Of a stretch of 64,000 nucleotides of DNA, positions 35,786 to 48,462 are shown piece after piece. Source of the DNA: Cephalopachus bancanus. Its lineage: Eukaryota; Chordata; Mammalia; Primates; Tarsiidae. Below the pieces are notes generated by a model. It had not been told where the DNA came from. It did not search any database and was given only the letters and a program-made list of their open reading frames with translations. The position numbers and the translations under genes are program-made. The stretch is taken from the NCBI GenBank assembly GCA_027257055.1, contig JAPVLO010001001.1, positions 124,001 through 188,000 of the forward strand, given 5' to 3'. The first letter of the stretch is position 1. Each line of letters opens with the position of its first letter.

Positions 35786-37110
35786 GATAATTCAAACTTT
35801 AATAATTATAATACTTCTTTCTTAATGTCTTCTCTCAAGTATCAACCATTAACAGTTCAACTCAGAGCAATCATAGAATATATTGGTGGATTGAAATGCT
35901 GATGCCTATAGGAGTTGATCCCAGCTTAGCTACAAGAACTACACCACCAATTATTATAGCAATCTGGTCTCATAATCACAGCAAAAAGGACTGGTTGCTC
36001 ATCCAGCAAGACACTTGGTATCCAAAGTGGAGAGAGTGCATTTATGGATCTAAAGTAAACTATTCCATACCTGTTGAAAAACTATAACAACTACTTTTGC
36101 AAATAAACAAATTGTTTAACCTTACCTATGGATGGCCCTTGCTACCCTGAAGCACATTGTTTTATCCTGAACACTTGAGGGATTTCATACCTATAAAATA
36201 AGAGCTTGTCTGCAATCTCCATATTTTTTATATGGAATGTATTCACATTGTAAAAATAAATAACTGCAATGATATGTATTCCGTACCCTGTCAAAATTGT
36301 ACTCAAACAAATTGTTTAACAGATACTTATTATAAAGATTTTCTCATTCTTCAATAAACCCCATACTTGGTAGTCCCATTGCAGCTGTTATCCTGCTGGA
36401 ATTATAAATATGGTTTACAAAATTGTATGAGAGTAACTGTATTTTGGAGAATAGACATATAAGAATCCTAGTTACTTGTGTCATCGGAACTACAGCCCTA
36501 ATAGCTATGGTTACTTCGGTAACAGTTGCACCTCTGACTCTAGCTCAGGAATTTTACATGTATATTTCTGTTAGTTAATTAAGAATATTTTTATACCCTT
36601 AGCTACCCAAGAGATTATGGATTAGAAGCCTGAAAGCAGAGTTAATGCCTTGCAAGTAGTATTTCTTATTTTAGGACAACATCCCGTGATCTTAAAAATT
36701 TAGGTTGGATGTTTGATGTCACTCTGAGTTTAAATGTCTGTGCCTCACTTTTTTAAAGATAAATAAATCTGTCCACACATGGGACAAAATTAAAAATTAT
36801 GTTCTTGTAGTTTGGAATCATTCGGACTAGAGTATAGACCTTGCTAACTTTCACTAAGAAATCCTAGACATTATGGTTGCTGAAAAACAATTCTGGTCTA
36901 CTGAATTGGCCCATTCTATATTTAATATTATTTCTTCATTCGTTAATCAAAGATCACTGATGTCTACATTCACCAATGTGGGAATATGTGGAGTAGTTAT
37001 AATTTTGTTGCTTTGTCTACTTCTTATCATCTTCAGAGTGATAAAGAAGAGCATATCTCAGCTCCACACGGAGTTCCAGGGTTTTGTGCTTAAAAATAAA
37101 AAACGGAGGA
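35786..37110 (+). pseudogene. Unit 7 env, type 1
   Basis: The surface part is open at 35896-36087. The cleavage position reads RHIRIL near 36455-36475. The transmembrane subunit holds the longest env ORF of the array (36873-37280, 135 codons). That ORF covers the distal ectodomain (MVAEKQFWSTELAHS), the membrane span GICGVVIILLLCLL, a basic tail, the purine tract and about 55 codons of LTR U3. The upstream Cys-x5-Cys loop has decayed. Confidence 0.78.
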
Positions 37111-38072
37111 TTTTGGCAGCTGGCCACAGAGGAATGCTGAGTGTTAGGTATCAGGGAGAACCATGGACCCTGAAACCACTAGGATGCATTCAGGAGCTGT
37201 TGACTCCATTCCCTCCCCCTTTTTCCACTTGGCACAAACAAATAGGAAAGCCTCTTACTGGCTCTAACAGAGGACTCTGAAAGCAGAATGAACACAGCTG
37301 ACTTCGGAGTCTTTGTTCCCACATTCCATGGTTATTTTTTTTTTAATTTTAAGTTTAATTTTTAAACATATTAGGAGACAGTGCATGTAACAGTTTCTGT
37401 TGTTCAGATTTTAGAAATGTATACATACAGATCTTAGAAAATAGTTTATATAGTTTAAGAAAATTTAAGTAACCATTTCCGTTGAGAAGTATGGTTAGTG
37501 TAGTTTGATTTATGGGAACAGTGAGATTTGAATTAAGCCAGCTGGTGCTAGGAGAGTGTAACCATAGCAGCAATTGTTTTAATAAAATCTAGTTTCAAGT
37601 AGTACAGATATTATAAGTTATTAATTCACCATGGTGGTTTCTGGTTAAGACATTGAGTGAAGTTAATTCAAGGTGATGTATTCGCAATACAATTAAGAGC
37701 ACATAAGAAACTGGTTTGGGGAACAATAAGGTGGCATAAAATACAAAAAGGCAATTTGTGATTTTTTCTCCTCATTTTTTTCCTTATATTCTTATTTGTG
37801 TATGATAAAACATTTGTTTGAGTGTGAGGGGTGTTCTTTTTTCACCTGTACTTGTTCATGTATAAGGTGCATGCTTCATTTTGTTCCTGTGATAATAATT
37901 TTGCAGAGTGTTGGGATAAATGCCCTGGGATGACACCCATTCAAAGGTTTCTGCTTACTAAGCAGGAGTCCAATCCCTTTCTGTCTCTCCAGTGTCTTCT
38001 TTCTTTTACAAATCACCAACGCTGTCACACCTGAAAGGGAAGCCAGAACCTTGCAGGGCAGAGTGCACGTGT
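37111..38072 (+). mobile_element. LTR G (type 1)
   Basis: About 962 bp. The first bases are TTTTGG, so the terminal TG is mutated. Type 1 markers are AATAAAATCTAG and GATGTATTCGCAATAC. The 3' end and primer site are degraded (GTGCACGTGTATAGACC), which leaves the boundary uncertain by several bases. It pairs with LTR A by position in the higher-order pattern. Confidence 0.75.
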
Positions 38073-38228
38073 ATAGACCATAAAAGTGTGTCCCTGGAAA
38101 GGTATGCTTTTTCTAGTTTCAGGAGGGCTAAGAACTTATCAAAGGTGGCTGCAGACCCTTCTGTAGAGACAGTCAGAAAGAAGATAGGTAAGTGTTACTT
38201 TTTGTAATGTCAGAGTCATGACACATCC

Positions 38229-39248
38229 ATGGGCCAGAGAGAACAAAGGACAACAAATATTCATTAGTATAGTAATAAATACGTTGTCTAAACGTGGAAC
38301 TAGGGTTTCTTCTAATAATCTAGCACTCTTTTTTCATTTTGTGCAGAAAATATTGTTTCTTGAGGACGATATGTTAGATTTGGATACCTGGGCCAAAGTT
38401 GAGGAAAAACTATAATTGTATTACACAGAGCATGGTTCTGAGAAAATGCCATCTGATGCTTTGCATTGTGGAAATTAATTAAAGGTGTTTTAAATCCACA
38501 GCAGGATTATGAGGCATTTACTTCCAAAAAGGCCACTAATGATGATCATGATGAAGAAAGTTTTCGCCACTGCTTTGGGACCCTCTTTACATGAAGACAA
38601 ATGATCTCTCCAAATAGGGCTGAATTGGTGGATGCAGTTGTAAAATATCATGAGCAGAAATATCCTATTAATGTTACTGCACCTCTTTCTAAAGTTTTCC
38701 TTTAAGGGCTGAAAATACTGAAATAAAGCCTGGACCTCTTTACACTTTTCCTTTTCTTAAATGGTTCAGTAAACCAGAGCTATAATAAGAAAATATATAA
38801 GTAATATGTAATTAATTTAAATAAAATAAGGAACATAAGCAATATAAATAATATATATAAGAATTATATAAATAATTCAAAACAAGTATATAAGTAATCA
38901 GCAAAAGAATATCTCATTACACTCTTGCTTGAATTGTGGGGCAATTCCGAAATTTTATTACAATCTGACTGGCTAAGCAAGGTGTGGCTACTTTACAAGG
39001 CACACTGTCACCACATATTGGGGCTACTTGACCAAACACTGTGTCCTAAATGTCAGGCTGTCACAGTGTAAAGAGCATCAGTCTATATTTTACGGAAATG
39101 GCACACCCTTAATTCAGCAACAAGTCATCCCAGTTCAGGGAAAGAGCCAGAGGCGCTGCCCTTGGCCCCATATAACAATAGGAGCAGCTTCCACCATTTA
39201 TGCATTCATTCCTTTAATCCATCGCAGAGCTCATCTGAGCCACCCCAG
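38229..39248 (+). pseudogene. Unit 8 gag
   Basis: ATG 38229 opens MGQRE and then shifts frame. An open segment at 38218-38415 crosses the matrix in another frame, with VQKILFLEDDMLDLDTW. Matrix ends about 38705. The AT-rich linker is at 38785-38900. The knuckle is CPKCQ followed by a four-base loss that destroys the His position (39043-39070). Confidence 0.72.
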
Positions 39249-40084
39249 TTAGCACAAGCCTCGACCTCTGTTCCACAACTGCAATAAAATTAACCCCGGA
39301 AGTCCAGGTAACCACAATCCCTATAGGAGTAAAAGGCCTTCACCAAGAAAAAATCCTGGGAGTAATACGAGGCAGAAGCTGCTTGTCTTAGCCAGGAATT
39401 TCCAATATTCCTGGAGTGGTTGATTTGGATTACACAGGGGCAATCCAGGTGCTTGTCACTACCCCTAATAAAATGTACAGTTTAACAAAGATCAGAGAAT
39501 AGCCCAGTTGCTGCTCCAGTCTTCACAAAGCACATAAAAGTTTAAAAAACCTGCCTAGAGGTGACTCTGAATTTGGCGCTAGCGATGTTGCTTCTTGGGT
39601 TCAGGATATTACTAATTTCTAGAAATTTAAAACCTTATATATTCAAAGAGTTAACATTAAAAGTTTATTGGATACAGGATCCGAGTTACCTTGCATAGCT
39701 GGGAAAGATTGGCCTGCTTCATGATCTACTCAAATAACAACTTCAGGACTCATAGGCTTCGTCAAGAACCCTCAGTAATCAAAAGCTCTAAAATTTTAAA
39801 TTGGACAGACCATGAGACTTTAGGAACCTTTTGCCCGTATGTCATTTCATCTATCCCCTTTACATAATGGGGAAGAGACTTTCTTGCTCAAATGGGCATG
39901 CTTTTATATAGTCCTGATAACAAAGTTTCAGCACAAATGCTACAAATGTGCTATGATCCCTTTAAAGGACTTGGCAAAAATGGACAGGGAATGCAGGAAC
40001 CTGTCCAAGTTAACGAAAAGACAAACCAAGCTGGTATTGCCAACTCAAATTTATTTTAGCAGCCATTGTTCCCAAGAATCTGGA
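39249..40084 (+). pseudogene. Unit 8 pro: dUTPase, protease, G-patch
   Basis: Motif 1 reads STSLDLCS. The ATCCTGGGAGTAA and GAGGCAGAAGCTGCTTG stretch resembles unit 2. Motif 3 is VVDLDYTGAI near 39418-39450. The protease triad is intact (LLDTGSELPCIAG near 39665). C-terminal and G-patch sequence is open at 39839-40105 in a shifted frame. Confidence 0.81.
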
Positions 40085-41698
40085 CCCTATTACGTGGTAA
40101 GCTGATGAACTGGTTTATGTGGAAAAATGTCCCATGCACTCAGAAAAGGTTAAGGCAGCCAAAATAATAGTCTTACAACAATTAGAGGTGAGTCATATAA
40201 AGACTACTACTATTTTCTCTGAATGGCAGCCACTAGCCCTTGAAACACTCCTATTTTGGCTATTAAGAAAAACTCTGGTAAATAGAGAATTTTACTGGAT
40301 TTGAGAACTTTTAATGCGACTATGGAAGCCATGGGAGTGTTGCAGCCTGGATTGCTATCCCCTGTTGCTATACCTGTTGACTTTAATATTATAGTCATTG
40401 ATTTACAGGATTTGTTCTTTACTATACTTTTAAGCCTAGAGGATTTTAAATAATTTTCCTTTAGTTTACCCTTCGAGAATTTAAAGCAATCATTTCAAAG
40501 ATTGCAATGAAAAGTCCTGCCCCAAGGTACAAAAACAGCCCCACATTGTGCCAGATGTATGTGGACACTGCTTTAAAATGTATTTGAAGCCAATATCCTA
40601 ATCTCTATTTAATCCATTAAATGGATGACATTTTGCTGGATCAAAGAATTCATGTCTCTTTACATGACTTTCCTTTTTTTTTTTGAGTTGGAGTCTCACT
40701 CTGTCACCCAGACTGGAGTGCGGTGGCCGGAAGCCCAGCCTCGACCTGCTGGGCTTCGGCGAACCTTCCTCCTCAGCCTTCCAAGTAGCCGGAATTACAG
40801 GCATGCGCTACCACACCTGGCTGATTTTTTGATTTATTGTAGAGATGAGGTCTCACTGCCCAGGCGGGTCTCGAACTCGCGGACTCAGGCAATCCACTCA
40901 CCTCAGCCTCCCAAAGGCGGGGGATTACAGGCTGAGCCACCGAGCCCGGCTACATGACTTTCTTAATGAAATTGTGACTGTTGTCATTGATTGCGGTTTA
41001 AAATTTTCTCCTGAAAAATTTCAAACTAATCCTCCTATCACATATCTTGACCATGTGTTAAACACAAAAAAGGTAAGTCACCAACTTTTACAATTAAGAT
41101 CACTTGGTGATATTAAATCATCTCCAAAAATTGTTGGGAGATATTAATCAGATTAAATCTTATTTACATATAACCACGGTAGATGTAAACCATTTGTTCA
41201 ATATTTTAAAGGGGAATTTTTCTTCCAAGTCTGAGAGAATTCTCACACAGAGACCAAGGAAACCATGTCCATTGTGGAAAACGCTATTGAGTCTCAAAAA
41301 GTTAAAAGAGTCACTTCCCACCTAACTTAGGACTTAATTATTCTGGCCTCTCTCCACAATCCCACAGGATGTCTGTGGCAAGAAAGACCAATGGAATGGC
41401 TCCATCTGTCAGTAACCTCTAAAATAATATTGGATTCCTATCCCTAGTTAGTAGGTTGATTAATAACAAAAGGGAGACAAAGACGTGTTGAATTGTTAGG
41501 ATATGATCTTCATAATATTGTTATTCTTTATGACAGACTTCAATTTCAAACTTTGTTTTACACTAGTTATGATTGACAGTGTGCATGAACTGATAATAGA
41601 AAACCAGCTTTATTTTATGCTCAAACCAAACATGTTATTAATAATAATTTTTTTCCTATGACACTCTTACCTTCCATTTGATTTTAAGATAATTCAAC
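40085..41698 (+). pseudogene. Unit 8 pol: RT and connection, split by an Alu
   Basis: RT N-terminus open at 40119-40304. Motif [15 protein letters not shown] near 40390-40435. In the active-site box the Tyr codon is a stop and MDDILL follows (near 40616-40640). The antisense Alu at 40673-40950 lies just after it. The thumb is open at 41104-41325. Confidence 0.85.
40673..40950 (-). mobile_element. Alu SINE, dimer, antisense
   Basis: Poly-T at left, head GAGCCCGGC at right. Perfect 12-bp duplication TACATGACTTTC at 40661-40672 and 40951-40962. A short internal deletion removes part of the right-arm GGCCACTGCAGCC region. Same insertion point and orientation as the Alu at 14082 in unit 3. Confidence 0.96.
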
Positions 41699-43013
41699 CT
41701 TAATAATTAAAAAGCTTTGCGCTTAATGTCTTCTCTTAAGTTTTAAACAATTATCAGTCCAACTCATAGTAATCAAAGAAAATATTGATGGATTGAAATG
41801 CTGATTCCTGTAGGAGTTGATCCCAGCTTAGCTACAAGAACTACACCACCAATTAGTATAGCACTCTGGTCTCATAAACACAGCAATAAAATCTGGTTGC
41901 ACATTCAGCAAGACACTGTGTATCCAAAGTTGAAAGAGTGCATATATGGATCGAAAGTAAACTATTCCATGCATGTTGAAAAAGTATAACAACTACAATT
42001 GGAAATAAACTAATTGTTTAACCTTACTTATGGAGGGCCCGTGCTTCTCTTAAGCCCATTGTTTTAGCCCGACCAATTGGGGGATTTCATACCTATAAAA
42101 TACGAGCTTGTTTACGATCTACATATGTTTTTCTTGTGTGGAATGAATATCACAATTTAAAAATTAATCATGGCAAAGATATTTGTTATATACCCTGTCA
42201 AAATTGTGTTCTTACAAATTTCTTAACTTATATTAAGATTTTCTCATTCTTAAACAAACCCCATTCTTGGTACTCCAAGTGCAACTGTCATCCACTAGAA
42301 TGATAAATGTGGTTTACAAAGATTGTATGAGATTAACTCTATTTTGGAGGATAGACATAAAAGATTTCTAGCTTCTTGTGTCTTCAGAACTACGGACCTA
42401 ATAGCTATGGCTACTTCAGTAACAGTTGCACCTGTGGCTCTAACTCAGGAAGTTTACTCGTCTACTTTTGGTAATTAGTTAATTATGAATATTTTGATAG
42501 CCTTAACTACCCAAGAGATTATTGATTAGAAGCTGGAGAGCAGAGTTAATGCTTTGCAAGTAGCACTTGTAACTGTAGGACAAGAATTTGTGATGTTAAA
42601 AATTATGATGGCTCTTCGATGTCACTCTGATTTTAAATGTCTTTGCCTCACTCCTTTAAAGATAAATTAATCTTTCCACACATGGCAAAACATTAAAAAT
42701 CATATTCCTGTAGTTTGGAATCATTCGGACTTGAGTATAGACCTTACTAAATGTCACCAATAAGTCCTGGAGCTTCTGGCTACTAAAAAGCAATTCCGGT
42801 CTACAGAATAGGCCTGGTCTTTATTTAATAATATTTCTTCATTAATTAAGCAAAAATCATGGAAGTCTATATTCATTAATGTTGGGATTTGTGGAGCAGT
42901 TATACTTTTGTTGCTTTGCCTACTTACTATCATCTTCATTGTGCTAAATAAGAAAATATCTCAGCTGCAAACAGAGTTCCAGGGTTTTGTGCTTAAAATA
43001 AAAAACAGGAGAA
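41699..43013 (+). pseudogene. Unit 8 env, type 2
   Basis: Surface part open at 41798-41989. The cleavage position reads RHKRFL near 42352-42370, matching R-x-K-R, followed by AMATSVTVAPVALTQ. The ectodomain loop reads RCHSDFKC. Membrane span ILLLLCLLTIIF near 42900-42940. The tail is open through the tract AAAAAACAGGAGAA into the LTR (42908-43204). Confidence 0.78.
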
Positions 43014-43972
43014 TGTTGGCAGCTGGACATGGAAGCCCACTGAGCGTAAGGGATCAGGGAGGAACATGGACACTGAAGCCACTAGGATGCATTCAAGAGC
43101 TTTTGACTCCATTCCTTCTCCCTTTCTCCACTAGGCACAAACAACCAGGAAAACCTCTTGCTGACTTTAACAGAGGACTCGGAAAGCTGAACAAACAAAA
43201 CTGACTTCGAGTCATTGTTCCCATATTCCACGTTTTTTAAAATTGTTTTTAAACAATTTAAGGTTAATTTAGAGTCACATTAGAGACAGTGCATGTCACA
43301 GTTTCTCTTGATCTGATTTTAGAATTTTATAGATATAGGTCCTAGAAAATAGTTTATATAGATTAAGAAAATTTAAGTAACCATTGTCTTTTAGAAGTAT
43401 GGTCATTGCAGATTGATTTAGGGAGGCCTGTGGGATTTGAATTAGGCCAGCTGGTGCTAGGAGAGTGTAACCATGGCATCAATTGTTTTAATAAAAACTA
43501 GTTTCAATTAGTACAGATAATAGAAGTTAATAATTCACCATGCTGGTTTTTGGTTAAGGCATTGCGGGAAGTTTTCAAGGTGATTTAGTTGTAATACAAT
43601 TAAGGACACATAAACTGGTTTGGAGAATATTATGGCAGCATAAGATACAAAAAGACAATTTGCGGTTTTTCCTCCTCATGTTGTTCCTTATATTCTTCTT
43701 TATGTCTGATAAAACATTTGCTTGAGAGTGGGGGGTGTCCATATTTCACCTGGACGTGTTCATGTGAAAGGCACATGATACTTTTTGTTCCTGTGATGAT
43801 ACATTTGCAGACTTTTGGGATAAAAGCCCTGGGATTACACCCATTCAAGCACTTTTGCTTAAGCAGGAGTCCAGTCCCTTTCACTTTCTCCAGTGTCTCC
43901 TTTCTTTTGTAAAATGCCAACACTGTCACACTTGAAAGGGACCACAGAACCTTGCAGTGCAAGATGTCCACA
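43014..43972 (+). mobile_element. LTR H (type 2b)
   Basis: 959 bp, TGTTGGCAGC to CCACA. It shares GATTTAGTTG, the CTGACTTTAACAG variant and an AACAAACAAA stretch with LTR B. A primer-site-like TAGCACCAAAACCTGGAGC starts at 43975. Confidence 0.8.
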
Positions 43973-44128
43973 ACTAGCACCAAAACCTGGAGCACTGGAA
44001 AGATAAGCTTTTTCTAGTTCAGGAGGGCTACGAACTTATCCAAGGGTGCTGCAGACCCTTCTGTAGGGACAGCCAGAAAGAAGATGCATGAGGATTACTT
44101 TTTATAAGGCCAGACCCATGACACAACC

Positions 44129-44976
44129 TTGGGCCAGAGTGAATATAAGGAACAAAAAATATTCATCAGTATTGTAAAGAATGTTGTCTAAACATGGAAC
44201 TAAGGTTTCTCCTAATAATCTAACTCTCTTTTTGTATTTTGTGCAGAAAAATATTTTTTCCTGATGATGATATGGTAGGTTTGTATACCTGGGCCAAAGA
44301 TGGGGAAAAGCTAAAATTGTATTACACAGAGCATGTTCCTGAGAAAGTGACTAAGGCTTTGCCTTGTCATAAAATATCATGAACAGAAATATCCTAACAA
44401 TGTTACTGCACCTCTTTCTAAGGTTTTCCTTTAAAAGTTGAGAATTTGAAATAAAGCCTGGACCTAGTTACATTTTTCCTTTTCTTAAAGGGTTCATGTA
44501 GCTAGAGGTGTAATTAGCTAAATATATAAGTAATGTATATGTAATCACATTAAAATATAGAATATAAGGAAAATAAATAATAAATATATATTCAATATAA
44601 AAATGATTCAAACATAAGTATGCATGTAATAAGCAAAAGAGGATCTCATGACACACTTGCTTGAATTGTGTGACAATTCGGACATTTTATAACAATCTGG
44701 CTAAGCAAGGTATGGATACTTTACAAGGCAAACCATCACCACCTATTTGGGCTACTCGACCAAAACACTGTGTCCTAAATGTCAAAAAGACTGTCAAGGG
44801 GAAAAGAGTCTCGGTCTAAATTTTACAGAAATGGCACTCAATTCAGAAACAAGTCACCCTGGTTCAGAGAAAGAGCCTGAGGGGCTGGCCCTGGCCCCAG
44901 ATTACAATAGGGGTAGCTTCCACCATGAACATGTTCACACCTTTAATCCATTGCAGAGCTTATCTGAGACACCCCA
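44129..44976 (+). pseudogene. Unit 9 gag; TTG start and internal deletion
   Basis: The start position reads TTGGGCCAG, followed by ATAAGGAACAAAAAATATTC as in unit 3. Near 44368 about 180 bp of matrix is deleted, joining CCTTGT to CATAAAATATCATG. Matrix ends about 44434. The AT-rich linker is at 44512-44620. The knuckle reads CPKCQKDCQGEKSLG inside the ORF at 44747-45016. Confidence 0.73.
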
Positions 44977-45807
44977 GTTAGCGCAAGTCTCGACCTTTCG
45001 TCCCCCACTGCAATAAAATTAACTCTGTATGTCCCAGTATCCCCACTCCTTAACGGAGTAAAGGACCATCTCATTGAAAAAATAGTGGGAGTAATACTAG
45101 CCAGAGCTCCTCTTAGCCAGGAATTTCCATTAATCCTGGAGTGGTATATTTGGATTACATAGGAGGAATCTAGGTTCTTGTCGCTCCCCCTAAAAAACTG
45201 TACAGTTTAACAAATGTCACAGAATATCCCAGTTGCTGCATCAGCCTTATCACAAAGCACGTAAAATTTTAAATAACCCGCCTAGTGCTGACTTTGGATT
45301 TGGCTCTAGCGATGTTGCTTTTTGGGTTCTGGAGATTACTGATTATGGACCCTTGAAACCTTATATATTCAAGGAGTTAACATTAAAGGCTTATTGGAAA
45401 CAGGAGCTGACGTACATTTCATTGCTAGAAAGATTGGCCTGCTTCATGTCCTACTCAAATCTCACTTTCGGGACTCATTGGCATGGTTTGAGCACCCTCA
45501 GTAGCCAAAAGCTTAAAAATTTTAAATTGGACAGACCATGAGACTTTAGGATCCTTTTGCTCATATGTCATTCCATCTATTCCCTTTACATTATGGGGAA
45601 GAAACATTCTTGCTCAATTGGGCATGTTGCTGTATCCCTTATAACAAATTTCAGCACAAATGTTACAAATGTGCTCTGGTCTCTTTAAGGGTCTTGGCAA
45701 AAATGGACAGGAAATGCAGGAATCTGTCCAAGTTAATGAAAAGACAAACCGAGCTGGTATTGCCTACTCAAATTTCTCCTATGGGCCATTATTCCCAAGA
45801 CTGCCGA
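44977..45807 (+). pseudogene. Unit 9 pro: dUTPase, protease, G-patch
   Basis: Motif 1 reads SASLDLSS. Motif 3 is VVYLDYIGGI, with the same Tyr as unit 3. The protease triad is changed to ETG (LLETGADVHFIA near 45395). Open segments at 45233-45541 and 45565-45828 cover the dUTPase end, the protease and the G-patch region in shifted frames. Confidence 0.81.
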
Positions 45808-47132
45808 ACCTATTACCTAGTAAGCTGATGAACTGATTTATTTGGAACAATGGCCCATGCACTGAGAAAAGGTTAAGGCTACCAGAAAACTAGTCTAACA
45901 ACAATTAGAGGCGGATCATATAAAGCCTTCTACTAGCCCGTCTGAATGGCAACCACTAGCACTTGAAACAGTCCTATTTTTGCCATTTAGAAAAAGTCTG
46001 GTAAATGGAGACTTTTACAGGATTTGAGAGCTTTTAACACTACTATGGAAGCCATGGGAGTGTTGCAGCCTGGATTGCCATCCCCAGTCACTATACCCTG
46101 TTAACTTTAATATTACAGTCATTGATTTACAGGATTTTTTCTTTACTACACTTTTAAACCCCAGAGAATTGTAAACAGTTTTTCTTAGTTTACCCTCAGA
46201 GAATTTAAAGCAACCATTTCAAAGATTTCAATGGAAAGTCCAGTCACAAGGATGAATGCAGCCCTACCTTGTGCCAGATGTGTGTGGACACTGCTTTACA
46301 ATGTTTTATAAGCCAATATCCTAATCTCTATTTAATCCATTATATGGATGACAATTTGCTGACTCACGGAAATCATGTCTTTTTAATTGAATTTCTTAAT
46401 GAAACTGTGACTGCTCTCAACGATTGGGGTTTAAAAATTTCTCCTGAAAAATTTCAAACTTATTCTTCATTCACATATCTTGACCATGTGTAAAACACAT
46501 AAAAGGTAAGTCACCAACCTTTAAATTACGAAAAGATCACTTGGTGATATTTAATGATTTCCAAATATTGTTGGAGGATATTAATGGGATGAAATCTTAT
46601 TTACATATCACCGTGGTAGATGTAAATTCTTTGTTCAATATTTTACAGGGGGATTGTTCACCCAACTCTGAGAAAATTCTCACATCAGAGACCAAGGAAT
46701 CCTTGTCCCTAGTGGAAAAGGCTATTGAGTCTCAAAAAGTTAAAAGAGTAGATTCCCACCTACCTTAGGACTTATTTATTCTGGCCACTCTCCAAAATCC
46801 CACAGGATGTTGATGGCAACAAGGACAAATGGAATGGCTCCATCTGTCAGTAACCTCTAAAATAATATCGTATTTCTATCCCTATTTGGTATGTTTATTA
46901 ATAACTAAAGGGAGACAAAGAAGTGTTGAATTGTTTGGAGATTATCTTCATAATATATTATTCCTTATGAAAGACTTCAATTTCAAACTTCGTTTTAAAC
47001 TAGTTAGGATTGACAATTTGCATGAACTGATTATAGAAAACCTGCTTTATATTATGCTCCATTCAAACTTGTTATTAATAATAATATTTTACCTACGACA
47101 GACACTCTTACACACCTACCATTTGCTTTTAG
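45808..47132 (+). pseudogene. Unit 9 pol: RT and connection
   Basis: Motif A lies near 46115-46145. The active-site box YMDDNLLTHGN is intact in its two aspartates and sits in the ORF at 46269-46493. Thumb open at 46541-46768; connection open at 46829-47224. No insertion interrupts RT. Confidence 0.87.
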
Positions 47133-47603
47133 GTAATTCAGCCTTTAATAATTATAAAGCTTCGTACTTAATGTCTTCTCTCAAATTTTTAACCATTAAC
47201 TGTTCAACTCAGAAAAATCATTGAAAATATTGGTGGATTGGAATGCTGATGCCTGTAGGAGTTGATCCCGCCTAGCACAACAACTACACCACCAATTAGT
47301 ATAGCAATCTATTCTTGTAATAAGAGCAAAAATGACTGACTGCTCATCCAGCAAGACACTGGGTATCCAAAGTAGAGAGAGTGCATTCATGAAATCTAAA
47401 GTGCATTTATAAATCTAAATCCATACCTGTTGAAAAAATTTAACAACTACTATTGGAAGTAAACAAATTGTTTAATCTGACTTATGGAGGGCCCTTGCTG
47501 CCACATTTTTTTTTTTGCCAGAACATTTGAGGGATTTCTTACCTATAAAATGAGAGCTTGTTAACAATCTCCATATGTTTTTCTTATATGGAATGTATAT
47601 AAC

Positions 47604-48462
47604 CGCCATGGACCAGCTGCAGCTGGGTTCAGGGTACCCCAAAGGTGTAGATGGCATTGGCGATTGGGGGGAAGAAAAGAGAGAGAGAGAAAGAAAAAGA
47701 CTGGACTCCAGTCTAGTGCAGAAGTGATGTGTGTTATTGGGAATTACAATGGGTCTTTTATACACAAAATCAGATGTGGGAGGGGCATTCCCCACCCACC
47801 AGAAACCTTAATCCATGAAAACTTAATCAATGATTGCCTTTAAACCCTTTTCATATGATAATCTTAAAATCCCATAATAAAGGATAACCTAATCCGTGAC
47901 TGACATATTCTATAAACCTTTTTCATCCTAAGCTGATTGATTTATGCCAAGTTAAACAATTCTATAGAAGCTTAAGTATTTACTTTACAAATGAAAGTGG
48001 TCCATCCCAGAATGTTTGGAATGTGGCCCAGGCCAAAGTTCACAGTGGGCTGCCTGCAAGTAATTCAACCGCATTCTTTCAATAGAATAGCTGTCTTCTA
48101 AAACTATATTCTACACAATTTACACTTTATTCAACTTCAGTGAATCCTGAGATCACAACCCAGAAGCCTATGACCAATACTAAGGCTCTTAGATGTGACC
48201 CAAGTTTGAATTGCAAGTTGTGTGAAAACCGAAACAGCAGTTTGTGGAAGAATGGGAGCAATGAGCTTCCAAAGTGAGCCTGTGTTCATCTTAGTCTCAG
48301 AGTTTTTATGTTTGAGCTTATAGGAGCTTCATCTGGTTAGTGCTGAGTACAAAGGGGGAGGAAATGGGGTCAATAGCTCCTGAATGCATCCTAGTGGTCT
48401 CAGGGTCAAGGGCCTTTCCTGATCCCTAATGCTCAGTGGGCCTCCATGGCCAGGTCCCAACA
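47604..48462 (-). mobile_element. Inverted solo LTR of a related ERV family
   Basis: On the minus strand the element starts TGTTGGGACCTGGCC and continues with CCCACTGAGCATTAGGGATC and CCACTAGGATGCATTCAGG, clearly homologous to the U3 start of the array LTRs. Its other end parallels the array LTR end (AATCGCCAATGCC, then GGTACCC). A 6-bp duplication TATAAC flanks it at 47598-47603 and 48463-48468, the size usual for class II elements. A minus-strand AATAAA lies at 48126-48131. Length is about 855-859 bp. Five extra bases that read TGGCG on the minus strand follow the CA end. Confidence 0.86.
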
